From the NCBI GenBank assembly GCA_045658005.1, contig JAZOUD010000091.1:1-64000 (forward strand): a stretch of DNA of 64,000 nt. Direction: 5' to 3'. The notes beneath the pieces were generated by a model. It saw only the letters and a list, made by a program, of their open reading frames with translations. It had not been told where the DNA came from and did not search any database. Both the position numbers and the translations under genes were made by a program. This document shows positions 52,123 through 60,497 of the stretch, in pieces. Origin of the DNA: UBA2862 sp045658005. Lineage in GTDB: Bacteria; Bacillota; Clostridia; Christensenellales; Aristaeellaceae. Position 1 is the stretch's first letter. Each line of letters starts with the position of its first letter.

Positions 52123-53832
52123 ATGACCATGCTGATGACCGGGGCGCAGATACTGATGGAATGCCTGCTGGAGCAGGAGGTGGGCATCGTCTTCGGCTTT
52201 CCGGGGGGCACGATCCTGCACGTCTACGACGCGCTGATGGGCTATCCCGGCATCTTTCATGTGCTCACGGCCCACGAGCAGGGGGCCTGCCACGCGGCGG
52301 ACGGCTACGCCCGCGCCACCGGCAAGGTGGGGGTGTGCTTCGCCACCTCCGGCCCCGGCGCCACCAACCTGGTCACCGGCATCGCCACCGCCTACATGGA
52401 TTCCTCGCCGGTGGTCTGCATCACCTGCAACGTGGGGCTGCCCCTGCTGGGCAAGGATTCCTTCCAGGAGGTGGACATCACCGGCGTCACCATGCCCATC
52501 ACCAAGTGCAATTACCTGGTGCGGGACGTGGCCGACCTGGCCGACACCCTGCGGGAGGCCTTCGCCATCGCCCGCAGCGGCAGGCCCGGCCCGGTGCTGA
52601 TTGACATTCCGAAGAACGTCACCCAGGACATGGCCGATTACACCCCGCTGGAGCGGAGCGGTCACGGCAAGGCGGGGCGGCTGGCCCAGCTGATGAAGCG
52701 CTCCACCCAGGATTTCCGCGCCGCGGAGCCGGACTACAGCGACATCGACATCCTGATCGACATGATCCGCATCTCCGAACGTCCGATGCTGATCTGCGGG
52801 GGCGGCGTGGTGCGCAGCCGGGCGGACCGGGAATTCGAGGCCTTCGCCAACCGCATCGACGCGCCGGTGGGCATCACCGTGATGGGCGCGGGCGGCTTTC
52901 CGGGGCTGAATCCGCTGGCCACGGGCCTGGTGGGCATGCACGGCAGCCAGGCCAGCAACATGGCCGTGGACGCCTGTGACCTGCTGATCGCCGTGGGCTG
53001 CCGCTTCTCCGACCGGGTGGCGCTGAAGCCCGACAGCTTCGCCCGCAACGCGAAGGTGGTGCAGATCGACATCGACCGCAGCGAGATCAACAAGAACGTG
53101 CAGACCGATCACCACATCGTCGGCGACGCGCGGCGGGTGCTTGAGCTGCTGAACGAACGCCTGGAGCAGCAGGCGCACGACAGGTGGAAGGACTACGTGT
53201 TCTCCTTCAAGACCGAGACCGAGTACGACGAGGCCGGCGACCACATGACGCCCAGCCAGGTGCTGGACACCATCGCGAGGGTCGTGCCCCGGGACACCAT
53301 ATTCGCCACCGACGTGGGCCAGCACCAGATGTGGGCCATCCAGCACCTGCACTTCGAATACTCCGGCCAGCTGGTCACCTCCGGCGGCTTCGGCACGATG
53401 GGCTTCGGCCTGGGCGCGGCCATCGGGGCCAAGGCGGGCAACCTGGAAAAGCCGGTGGTGCTGATCACCGGCGACGGCAGCTTCCGCATGAACCTGAACG
53501 AGCTTTCGACGGTGGGGTACTACAAGCTGCCGCTGATCGTCGTGATCTTCAACAACGGAACGCTGGGCATGGTGCGCCAGTGGCAGACCCTGACCTGCAA
53601 CGGCCGCTACAGCGAGACCACGCTGGACCGGGGGCCGGACTTCGTGAAGCTGGCGGAGGCCTACGGGCTGAAGGGTTGCCGGGTGACGGACGTGGCAGAG
53701 CTGGAGGCAGCCCTGGAGGACGCACTCGCGGGGAAACAGGCGACGGTGATCGACTGCGCCATCGACATCGACGAGATGGTGCGGCCCATGGTGGGCGGCG
53801 GCAGCGACATCATCCGGTTCATGGTGGATTGA
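52123..53832 (+). CDS. ilvB: Acetolactate synthase large (catalytic) subunit
   Basis: The product has 569 residues. The ThDP glutamate is in FGFPGGTILHVYDAL... TAHEQGACHAADGYARATG, the PYR domain continues with TSGPGATNLVTGIATAYMDS, FAD-domain blocks follow, and the ThDP-binding GDGSFRMNLNELSTVGYYKLPLIVVIFNN is in the C-terminal third. It makes acetolactate or acetohydroxybutyrate for valine, leucine and isoleucine. GGGAGGGG lies a few bases before the ATG at 52123; the in-frame ATG at 52129 is equally usable. It is followed by ilvN. Confidence 0.96.
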   Translation: MTMLMTGAQILMECLLEQEVGIVFGFPGGTILHVYDALMGYPGIFHVLTAHEQGACHAADGYARATGKVGVCFATSGPGATNLVTGIATAYMDSSPVVCITCNVGLPLLGKDSFQEVDITGVTMPITKCNYLVRDVADLADTLREAFAIARSGRPGPVLIDIPKNVTQDMADYTPLERSGHGKAGRLAQLMKRSTQDFRAAEPDYSDIDILIDMIRISERPMLICGGGVVRSRADREFEAFANRIDAPVGITVMGAGGFPGLNPLATGLVGMHGSQASNMAVDACDLLIAVGCRFSDRVALKPDSFARNAKVVQIDIDRSEINKNVQTDHHIVGDARRVLELLNERLEQQAHDRWKDYVFSFKTETEYDEAGDHMTPSQVLDTIARVVPRDTIFATDVGQHQMWAIQHLHFEYSGQLVTSGGFGTMGFGLGAAIGAKAGNLEKPVVLITGDGSFRMNLNELSTVGYYKLPLIVVIFNNGTLGMVRQWQTLTCNGRYSETTLDRGPDFVKLAEAYGLKGCRVTDVAELEAALEDALAGKQATVIDCAIDIDEMVRPMVGGGSDIIRFMVD

Positions 53833-53850
53833 CGGGGGAGGCGAGCGACG

Positions 53851-54402
53851 GTGAATGATATCAGCAGGCACACCCTGGCGGTGCTGGTGGACAACGAGGC
53901 GGGCGTGCTGTCCCGCGTAGCGCGGCTGTTCTCCGGCAAGGGCTACAACATCGATTCGCTGGCCGTGGGCACGACCCATGACCCGGCCGTCTCCCGCATG
54001 ACCATCGAGGTATTGACCAGCGAGAAGCAGGCCGGGCTGATCTGCAGCCAGCTGCGCAAGCTGATCTGCGTCCACTCGGTCAAGCGGCTGGACCCGGCGA
54101 AATCCATCCGGCGGGAGCTGGTGCTGATCAAGGTGGCCGCGCCGACCCACCAGGCGCGCAGCGAGATCATACAGATCGCCAACATCTTCCGCTCGACGGT
54201 CATCGACGTGACCACCGGCTCGCTGACCATCGCCGTGATCGGCGACGACAGCAAGGCCGACGCCATACAGAACCTGCTGGGCGAATTCGGCATACTGGAG
54301 CTGGTGCGCACCGGCATGCTGGCCATGGAGCGCGGCGAGGAAACCATCGACGCGCAGACCAAGGAGAAGGACGAATTCGATTACGGGAAGAATGTGCTCT
54401 GA
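53851..54402 (+). CDS. ilvN: Acetolactate synthase small (regulatory) subunit
   Basis: The product has 183 residues: an ACT domain (HTLAVLVDNEAGVLSRVARLFSGKGYNIDSLAVGTT, about 7-42) and a C-terminal ALS_ss_C domain (RRELVLIKVAAPTHQARSEIIQIANIFRSTVIDVTTGSLTIAVIGD). It stimulates IlvB and confers valine feedback inhibition. The start is GTG with GGGGGAGG 9 nt upstream. It lies 18 nt behind ilvB. Confidence 0.95.
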   Translation: MNDISRHTLAVLVDNEAGVLSRVARLFSGKGYNIDSLAVGTTHDPAVSRMTIEVLTSEKQAGLICSQLRKLICVHSVKRLDPAKSIRRELVLIKVAAPTHQARSEIIQIANIFRSTVIDVTTGSLTIAVIGDDSKADAIQNLLGEFGILELVRTGMLAMERGEETIDAQTKEKDEFDYGKNVL

Positions 54403-54420
54403 ATTCAGAAGGGATAACAT

Positions 54421-55398
54421 ATGGGTAAATCCAATTTTGCGGTATTTGTGGACCTGGAGAACGTGGGGGCGAAGGAATCGCTGCTGCTCTCCATCATCGA
54501 AAAAGTGAAGATACGCGGGGACATCCTGCTGGGCAAGGTGTACGGCTACACCGACCGCTACACCGATTTGAAGCCGGTGCTGCTGAGCAACACCTTCGCG
54601 GTGGTGCCCTCGCTGCGCTGGGGCAAGGTGCAGAAGAACAACCTGGACATCCAGCTGGTGATCGACGCCATGGAGGTGGCCTATACCAACCCCCTGATCG
54701 ACAGCTTCTGCATCGTCTCCGGCGACAGCGACTACACGCCCCTGGTGGGACGGCTCAAGAGCATGGGCAAGCACGTGCTGGGCATCTCCCGCTCCGAGGC
54801 GGCCAGCGGCATATTCGTCAACGCCTGCAACGAGTTCGTGTTCCTGGAATCGGTGGCCAAGCGCCAGCCCAAGAAGACCAAGAAGCAGGAGAGCATCCCC
54901 GAGGAGGGCGACATCAACGAGCTGGTCAGCCAGGTGGAGACCATCGTGGGCGACCAGGACGAGGAGCAGATGTACGCCAGCGAGCTGAAGGACACGCTGA
55001 ACCGGCTGCGCCCGGACTTCTCCGAGAAGAGCTACGGCTGCGCCACCTTCGGAAAGCTGGTGCAGCAGATCACCCGCAATTCCGACAAGCTGACCAGCTG
55101 GATGGAGAATTCCAGCCTGATGATCGGCCTGGACACCGAGGGCGAGGGCGAGGCGAAGCTGGACAAGAGCAACTGGGTCCACGCCTTCGAGCAGGCCCTG
55201 GAGCACTTCAAGGACGAGGGCTTCGAGCGGGTGAACCCTTCTATACTGAAGGCCACCATACAGGCCGACTATCCCAGCTTCGAGGAGAAGCAGATCGGCT
55301 TCAAACGCTTCAGCGACGTGATGAAGGCCCTGGAAAAGAAGGGCCTGCTGGTGATCGAGATGGACGACGCGCATACCATGCTGCTGAGGATATGCTGA
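54421..55398 (+). CDS. NYN domain ribonuclease-like protein with two LOTUS/OST-HTH domains
   Basis: The product has 325 residues. The N-terminal NYN (PIN-like, LabA/DUF88) domain has FAVFVDLENVGAK (about 6-18), DIQLVIDAMEVA and CIVSGDSDYTPLVGRLKSMGKHVLGI (about 99-124), giving the acidic catalytic site. A charged linker leads to two winged-helix LOTUS modules (about 165-215, LKDTLNRLRPDFSEKSYGCATFGKLVQQI; about 250-325, FERVNPSILKATIQADYPSFEEKQIGFKRFSDVMKALEKKGLL), which in this family bind RNA. It probably cuts or binds structured RNA. It follows ilvN by 18 nt. The TGA stop adjoins a half palindrome. Confidence 0.87.
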   Translation: MGKSNFAVFVDLENVGAKESLLLSIIEKVKIRGDILLGKVYGYTDRYTDLKPVLLSNTFAVVPSLRWGKVQKNNLDIQLVIDAMEVAYTNPLIDSFCIVSGDSDYTPLVGRLKSMGKHVLGISRSEAASGIFVNACNEFVFLESVAKRQPKKTKKQESIPEEGDINELVSQVETIVGDQDEEQMYASELKDTLNRLRPDFSEKSYGCATFGKLVQQITRNSDKLTSWMENSSLMIGLDTEGEGEAKLDKSNWVHAFEQALEHFKDEGFERVNPSILKATIQADYPSFEEKQIGFKRFSDVMKALEKKGLLVIEMDDAHTMLLRIC

Positions 55399-55411
55399 CA
55401 AATCAGTATTT
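55397..55411. repeat. Half copy of dispersed palindrome
   Basis: GACAAATCAGTATTT follows immediately on the TGA of the NYN gene (GCTGACAAATCAG). Only one arm is present. Confidence 0.65.
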
Positions 55412-55440
55412 ATAACAACAAACAGCGGAGGAAGAAGCAA

Positions 55441-57195
55441 ATGACCTGGGACCTTTCAAAGCTCTATGCGTCCTTTGACGCGCCGGAGTTCCTGAACGAC
55501 ATCGAAGAACTGAAGCAGACCGCCGAGGCAGCTTTCGACCAGGCGCGGAATATGGAAATCTCCGTGCCCACGCTGGAGGAAGCAATCCGCCTGAACGAAA
55601 AGGCGGCGACGCTGGCCACCAAGACCATGTCCTATGCCCAGCTGACACTGGCGGCGGACGCCAACTGCGAGCCGGCCATGGCGGCCTATGCCCGGCTGCT
55701 GCCGGTGATGAATCGCCTGGAGGAGGCCACCAGCGCCATGAGCGCGAAGCTGGGCCCGGTGGAAGACCTGGACGCGCTGATCGAGGGCAGCGACCTTTTG
55801 AAGGCCCACGCCTTCCTGCTGCGCCGGCTGAAGGAGAACGCGCAGCACGTGATCGACCCGGCCCTGGAGCCCACGGTGCTGAAGATGCAGATGACCGGCG
55901 GCAACGCCTGGGAGCAGCTGCGGGACCAGCTGGACGGCAACCACATGGTGGAGATCACCGTGGACGGCGAGGCCAAATCGCTGCCCCTGTCGGCGGTGAG
56001 GGGCATGGCCAACAGCCCTGACGCCGGCGTGCGCAGGGCCGCCTACGAGGCCGAGCTGGCCGCCTATCCCAAGATGGAGATCCCGATGGCGGCCTGCCTG
56101 AACGGCATCAAGGGCGAGGCGCGGACGCTGGCGGAGCTGAAGCACTACGATTCCGTGCTGGACATGGCCCTGGACGGGGCCAACATGGACCGGGCGACCC
56201 TGGACGCGCTTTTGCAGGCCATGGAGGAGAGCCTGCCCATGTTCCGCCGCTACTTCCGCCTGAAGGCGAAGCTGCTGGGCTACGGGGGCGGCCTGAAGTT
56301 CTACGACCTGTTCGCCCCGGTGGGCAAGGCGAAGGGGGATTACACCCCCGAGGACGCCCGTGAAATCCTTGTTCGCGAGCTGGGCGCTTTCAGCCCCCGC
56401 ATGGCGGACATGATCAACCGCGCCTTCGACGAGCGCTGGATCGACATGTTCCCCCGGGAGGGCAAGGGTGGCGGCGCGTTCTGCAGCGGCATGCACCCGC
56501 TGGGCATCAGCTACGTGCTGGCCAACTTCGAGGGCAGCTACGGCTCGGTGAGCACCCTGGCCCACGAGCTGGGCCACGCCTACCACAACGAGTGCATGAA
56601 GGACCTGCCGATCCTGATGGCCGACTATCCCATGCCCCTGGCGGAGACGGCCTCCATATTCAACGAGACCCTGCTGGCCCAGCGGATACTGGAGAGCGCG
56701 GACCGGGACACCCGCATCGCCCTGCTGGAGCAGCAGCTCTCCGACGCCGCCCAGGTGATCGTGGACATCATGAGCCGCTACCTGTTCGAGAGCGAGGTCG
56801 TCGCCCGCCGCTCCGACACCACCCTCAGCCCCCGGGAGCTGTGCGAAATCATGCTGGACGCCCAGAAGAAGACCTACGGCGACGGCCTGGACCCGGAATG
56901 CCTGCACCCCTACATGTGGGCCTGCAAGAGCCATTACTATTCTACCGACGTGCACTTCTACAACTTCCCCTATGCCTTCGGCCAGCTGTTCGCCGTGGGC
57001 GTGTACGCGCTGTACCAGAAGAAGGGCGCGGCCTTCCTGCCCGACTACGAGAAGCTGCTGCGCGCCGCCGGCAGCGGCATGGTCCGGGACGTGGCCGCCT
57101 CGGTGGGCATCGACGTAGCCGACGTGAACTTCTGGCGGAGCAGCCTGAAGGTATTCGAGGACAAGCTGGAGGAGCTGGAGAAGCTGGTCGGATAG
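55441..57195 (+). CDS. pepF: Oligoendopeptidase F (M3B metallopeptidase)
   Basis: The product has 584 residues, the usual length. The zinc site TLAHELGHAYHNE (about 374-386; HExxH) is followed by the Glu in the PLAETASIFNETLL segment, and the C-terminal substrate loop HFYNFPYAFGQLFAVGVYALY is typical. It degrades peptides of about 7-17 residues in the cytoplasm. GGAGG lies 10 nt before the ATG. The gene ends in an intrinsic terminator. Confidence 0.95.
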   Translation: MTWDLSKLYASFDAPEFLNDIEELKQTAEAAFDQARNMEISVPTLEEAIRLNEKAATLATKTMSYAQLTLAADANCEPAMAAYARLLPVMNRLEEATSAMSAKLGPVEDLDALIEGSDLLKAHAFLLRRLKENAQHVIDPALEPTVLKMQMTGGNAWEQLRDQLDGNHMVEITVDGEAKSLPLSAVRGMANSPDAGVRRAAYEAELAAYPKMEIPMAACLNGIKGEARTLAELKHYDSVLDMALDGANMDRATLDALLQAMEESLPMFRRYFRLKAKLLGYGGGLKFYDLFAPVGKAKGDYTPEDAREILVRELGAFSPRMADMINRAFDERWIDMFPREGKGGGAFCSGMHPLGISYVLANFEGSYGSVSTLAHELGHAYHNECMKDLPILMADYPMPLAETASIFNETLLAQRILESADRDTRIALLEQQLSDAAQVIVDIMSRYLFESEVVARRSDTTLSPRELCEIMLDAQKKTYGDGLDPECLHPYMWACKSHYYSTDVHFYNFPYAFGQLFAVGVYALYQKKGAAFLPDYEKLLRAAGSGMVRDVAASVGIDVADVNFWRSSLKVFEDKLEELEKLVG

Positions 57196-57210
57196 CCAGA
57201 GAGATCGAAG

Positions 57211-57240
57211 TGCCGCCCGGTTCAACCGGGCGGCATTTTG
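57211..57240 (+). terminator. Intrinsic terminator after pepF
   Basis: TGCCGCCCGGT and ACCGGGCGGCA form an 11-bp stem with a TCA loop and a following TTTTG. It lies between the convergent pepF and LRR genes. Confidence 0.85.
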
Positions 57241-57286
57241 TCAACGGTATGACAGGCCGCAGGACTGCGCAGCGTGCATACACGCC

Positions 57287-59152
57287 TTATTTCTTGCCCT
57301 TGTACAGCACCTTCCTGCCGTTGGTCAGCGTGGTGCTGACGTCAATTTCCAGCTGGGGCTCCATCTCGTCGTCATCGTATTCGTCGGTGCACCACTGAAT
57401 TTTGCCGTCCTCGATCCTCGTCCTCAGCTTCAGCGCCTTTCGCAGGGCGGGGTTGTTCCTGAGATCGATGGCGCTGATCTTGTTTCCCGAGGCGATCAGG
57501 TATTCCAGCTTTTTATTCTTGCTCAGGTCCAGCTCCGTCAGCTGGTTGACGTAGCATTCCAGGCTTTCCAGCTTTGTGTTTTTGCTGACATCCAGCGCCT
57601 TCAGCCGGTTTTCACCCAGGTACAGCTCCGCCAGGTTCACGCATTTGCTCACGTCCAGCGAAGTCAGCCGGTTGCTCTCCAGGGTCAGCGAAACCAGCTT
57701 TGTATTCTTGCTCAGGTTCAGGGAGGTCAGCTGGTTCTCATAGAGGTCCAGCTCCTCCAGGTTCGGATTGCCGGTCAGGTCGAGCTTGCTCAGCTTGTTC
57801 CTGTTGCAGATGAGCGTAACCAGCTTTTTGCTCTTGGGCAGCTTCAGCGACTTGATCTGGTTTCTCTCGCAATGTACCTCGGGCAGGAGCGTGCAGTCGC
57901 TGATGTCCAGCGATTTCAGCTGGTTGTTAAAGCACTCAAAACGGCGCAGGTTCTTGCAGCCATTCAGATTCAGCGAGGTCAGTTGGTTCAATTCACAGCG
58001 AAGCTCCCCCAGGTTCGGACAGCCGGAAAGGTCCAGCTTCTTCAGCTGGTTGTCATTGCACCAAACCAGCCAGAGCGCCTTGCTCTTGGGCATCTTCATG
58101 GATTCCAGCTGATTATTGTAGCAGACCAGCTCTTCCAGTACTGTGCATTTGGAAAGGTACAGGCTGGTCAGCTGATTATCTTCCACGTGAAGATCCGCCA
58201 GCTTCGTAAGCTTTGACACATCCAGGGCGGTGAGCCGGTTGTTGTTGCATTCCAGCGACACCAGCTTCGTATTCCTGTGCACGTCCAGCTCCGTGAGCTG
58301 GTTGTCCCAGCACCAAATCTCCACCAGCTTCCTGAGCTTGGTGACGTCCAGCTTCCTGATGCTGTTCTTCTGGCACCAAAAATTCTCCAGCTTCGTGTTG
58401 TTGCTTACGTCCAGGGACGTCAGGCGGTTGTTGTCGCAATGCAGGAAATTCAGCTCCGGGTTTTTGCTGAGATCCAGCTTTTTAAGCCGGCAGTTGGAAA
58501 CGTCCAGGTGCTGCAGCTTCGGGTTCCTGCGCAAATTGATCGCGGTCAGACCGGTGTTGAAGGCGACGAGCGCTGTAAGCTCCGGATTCCCGCTGACATC
58601 CAGCTTCGTCAGGGGGTTGTCGCTGCAATACAGCTGGTTCAGGTATGCGTTCTTGCTAACATCCAGCGAAGCGACGTTGCAGCCCGCGCAGGACAGCACC
58701 CACAGGTTTTCAAAGTATTCAATGCCCTTCAGGTTCGGACAGCTCCTGGCGTTTACGCCCTGATCCACTTCGTCGATGGTGCGCAGCTCGATGACGTTAA
58801 CGGCATCCGCTTCATCCTTCGAGAGCCGGCCGTCGCCGTCCTGGTCGAAGTTGGCCTTCACATAGCTGCGGAATTCCGCTGCCGGGAAGTGCGACTTGTT
58901 GATGGCGACGGACCAGTCGTCCCCGCCGTCCGCATTGGCTTCCGGCACATTCTCCGTCTCCAGCACCAGATCCGCCAGCGCGTCGCTCGACACGTCCGGC
59001 AGCATCCCGCCATCGATCAAATCCACAGGCGTTTCGCCCGAAACCAGAAGCTCGGGCGATTCCTCGGCCACAACGCCGAGGGAGGACAGCGCAAGCACCA
59101 GCGCAATCGCCAGTATTTTTTTCCAAATTGCAACGAAAGATACACACAACAA
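57287..59152 (-). CDS. Secreted leucine-rich-repeat protein with an EF-hand-like loop
   Basis: The product has 621 residues. A signal peptide (FVAIWKKILAIALVLALSSLGVVA) precedes a short acidic part and a calcium-type loop NFDQDGDGRLSKDEAD (about 86-101). About twenty SDS22/internalin-like repeats follow, with a period near 21 (LDVSKNTKLxxLxCxxNxLTx, about 130-585), and a short tail ends KVLYKGKK. There is no LPxTG or S-layer anchor. Such proteins usually bind proteins or glycans outside the cell. The start is TTG at 59152 with AAGGAG 6 nt upstream. It is a single-gene unit with its own consensus-like promoter. Confidence 0.85.
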   Translation of the reverse strand: MLCVSFVAIWKKILAIALVLALSSLGVVAEESPELLVSGETPVDLIDGGMLPDVSSDALADLVLETENVPEANADGGDDWSVAINKSHFPAAEFRSYVKANFDQDGDGRLSKDEADAVNVIELRTIDEVDQGVNARSCPNLKGIEYFENLWVLSCAGCNVASLDVSKNAYLNQLYCSDNPLTKLDVSGNPELTALVAFNTGLTAINLRRNPKLQHLDVSNCRLKKLDLSKNPELNFLHCDNNRLTSLDVSNNTKLENFWCQKNSIRKLDVTKLRKLVEIWCWDNQLTELDVHRNTKLVSLECNNNRLTALDVSKLTKLADLHVEDNQLTSLYLSKCTVLEELVCYNNQLESMKMPKSKALWLVWCNDNQLKKLDLSGCPNLGELRCELNQLTSLNLNGCKNLRRFECFNNQLKSLDISDCTLLPEVHCERNQIKSLKLPKSKKLVTLICNRNKLSKLDLTGNPNLEELDLYENQLTSLNLSKNTKLVSLTLESNRLTSLDVSKCVNLAELYLGENRLKALDVSKNTKLESLECYVNQLTELDLSKNKKLEYLIASGNKISAIDLRNNPALRKALKLRTRIEDGKIQWCTDEYDDDEMEPQLEIDVSTTLTNGRKVLYKGKK

Positions 59153-59171
59153 TCACTCCTTCCTGTAATCG

Positions 59172-59200
59172 ATGATAACTTTTTTTTCCAAATCCGTCAA
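59172..59200 (-). promoter_or_regulatory. Promoter of the LRR protein gene
   Basis: On the minus strand TTGACG (59195-59200), a 17-bp spacer with an A-run, and TATCAT (59172-59177). Confidence 0.85.
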
Positions 59201-59246
59201 GAATTATTTTTTTTACAGTTACCGTTCACCCTTGAGTGAGAACCAC

Positions 59247-59303
59247 CGTACCGGCGAGCAGTGCTCGCCATGCAGACCCGTGGCGAGCACTGCTCGCCGG
59301 TAC
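59247..59303. repeat. Perfect GC-rich palindrome between divergent genes
   Basis: GTACCGGCGAGCAGTGCTCG with three further bases (GCCA overlap) is matched exactly by its complement about 11 bases on, giving 22-23-bp arms that are themselves partly palindromic (CGAGCAGTGCTCG). It lies between the LRR promoter and the promoter of the binding-protein gene. No gene is seen in 59201-59380. Confidence 0.8.
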
Positions 59304-59381
59304 GGATAAGCGCCAAACGGCTTGAAGGGTGAAGGGTAACCTTTTGCCCCCTTACTCTACAGATGAATCTGATTGAAAATA

Positions 59382-59410
59382 TTGACCAGCGCGAGGTCAT
59401 GCGCTATAAT
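59382..59410 (+). promoter_or_regulatory. Promoter of the binding protein / giant HD-GYP sensor unit
   Basis: TTGACC (59382-59387), a 17-bp spacer and consensus TATAAT (59405-59410), 58 bp before the start codon. Confidence 0.88.
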
Positions 59411-59467
59411 ATCATCAGGTTAAAATTGACTTATCCGAACAGCCTTTGACGACAAAGAGGTGATCCC

Positions 59468-60409
59468 ATGTCTGTTGATCGTTGGACCGGGCGGCTGGCC
59501 GTCCTTGTACTGGCGGTGCTGCTGGCGCTGTCACCGGCGCTGGCCGAGAGCCTGGAGGCGGACGACGCAAACGCCCTCTACATGGAAAACGCCTGGAATT
59601 TCGTGGATGTGTCGCTGAATACCTCCGAGGGCATCCCCGGGGATGCCGCGGGCGTGCTGGCCGACATCCGGGAGGCCGGGGTGCTGCGGGTGGCCACGGA
59701 GCCCTATTTTCCGCCCCAGGAGTTCATCGACCCGGACCTCGAAGGGCAGGACGCCTTTGTGGGCGCGGACATGGCGCTGGCCCGCCTGATCGCCCAACGG
59801 ATGGGCGTTGAACTGCAAATCGTTCCGATGGGCTTTTCCGAGGTGTTGAACGCCGTGACCGACGGGAGCTGTGACCTGACCATATCGGCCCTTTCGTACA
59901 CGCCCGGGCGGGCGGCGCAGGTCACCTTTTCCAAGGGCTATTACTACGCGGGCAGCCGCTCCGGCAGCGGGCTGATGATCCGCGCGGCGGACAGCGGCCG
60001 CATCACCGGCGTCGCAAGTCTCGTGGGGCGCAACATCGCGGCGCAGAGCGGCTCCCTGCAGGAGGCGCAGATGTATGAAAACGTATTCCATTACCATGAA
60101 TTCAGACGCATGAATTCGGTCCAGGCGCTTTACAACGCCCTGATGGACGGCACCATCGACGCGGCCATGGTGGATACGCAGACCGGCCGCGCCTATATCG
60201 ATGGCAATCCCCGCTGCGGGCTGATGATGGTGCCCGGGGTGCACTTCACCCTGGAGGAGCAGTTCGAGGGCGACCGCATCGCCGCGCGGAAGGGCGAGGG
60301 CCAGCTGATCGCCTTCGTCAACGGCGTGATCGACGAGGTGCTCTCGTCCGGCCGTTACATGGAATGGTATGAGGAAGCTGCCCGACGCGCGGACGCGCTG
60401 GGACTGTGA
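59468..60409 (+). CDS. Family 3 extracellular solute-binding protein, probably a sensor partner
   Basis: The product has 313 residues. A signal peptide (RLAVLVLAVLLALSPALA, residues 9-26) is followed by SBP_bac_3: GVLRVATEPYFPPQEFIDPDLEGQDAFVGADMALARLIAQRMG, then CDLTISALSYTPGRAAQVTFSKGYYY and a second lobe. It should bind a small polar molecule such as an amino acid. No permease or ATPase gene is adjacent. The next gene, 88 nt downstream, is a membrane HD-GYP sensor, so the protein may present its ligand to that sensor in place of a transporter. There is no lipobox Cys. Confidence 0.82.
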   Translation: MSVDRWTGRLAVLVLAVLLALSPALAESLEADDANALYMENAWNFVDVSLNTSEGIPGDAAGVLADIREAGVLRVATEPYFPPQEFIDPDLEGQDAFVGADMALARLIAQRMGVELQIVPMGFSEVLNAVTDGSCDLTISALSYTPGRAAQVTFSKGYYYAGSRSGSGLMIRAADSGRITGVASLVGRNIAAQSGSLQEAQMYENVFHYHEFRRMNSVQALYNALMDGTIDAAMVDTQTGRAYIDGNPRCGLMMVPGVHFTLEEQFEGDRIAARKGEGQLIAFVNGVIDEVLSSGRYMEWYEEAARRADALGL

Positions 60410-60497
60410 GGCGTCATAGCGCGCGACAGCAGACCTGTGGGACGCGCTTCGCGGCAATCGTGTTAGATCATCGGCCTTGAGGGGAGGAATGCGACAA

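Noticed and set aside
51996..52130. Branched-chain leader peptide before ilvB
   Set aside because: The candidate frame (MMPDAPAGLILGP...) has only scattered Leu, Ile and Val codons, continues far into ilvB in another frame and lacks a clear ribosome site.
52105..55440. Minus-strand open frame of 1111 codons across ilvB, ilvN and the NYN gene
   Set aside because: The plus-strand genes have clear motifs, starts and ribosome sites. The reverse frame is a GC-driven artefact with repetitive His/Leu/Asp composition.
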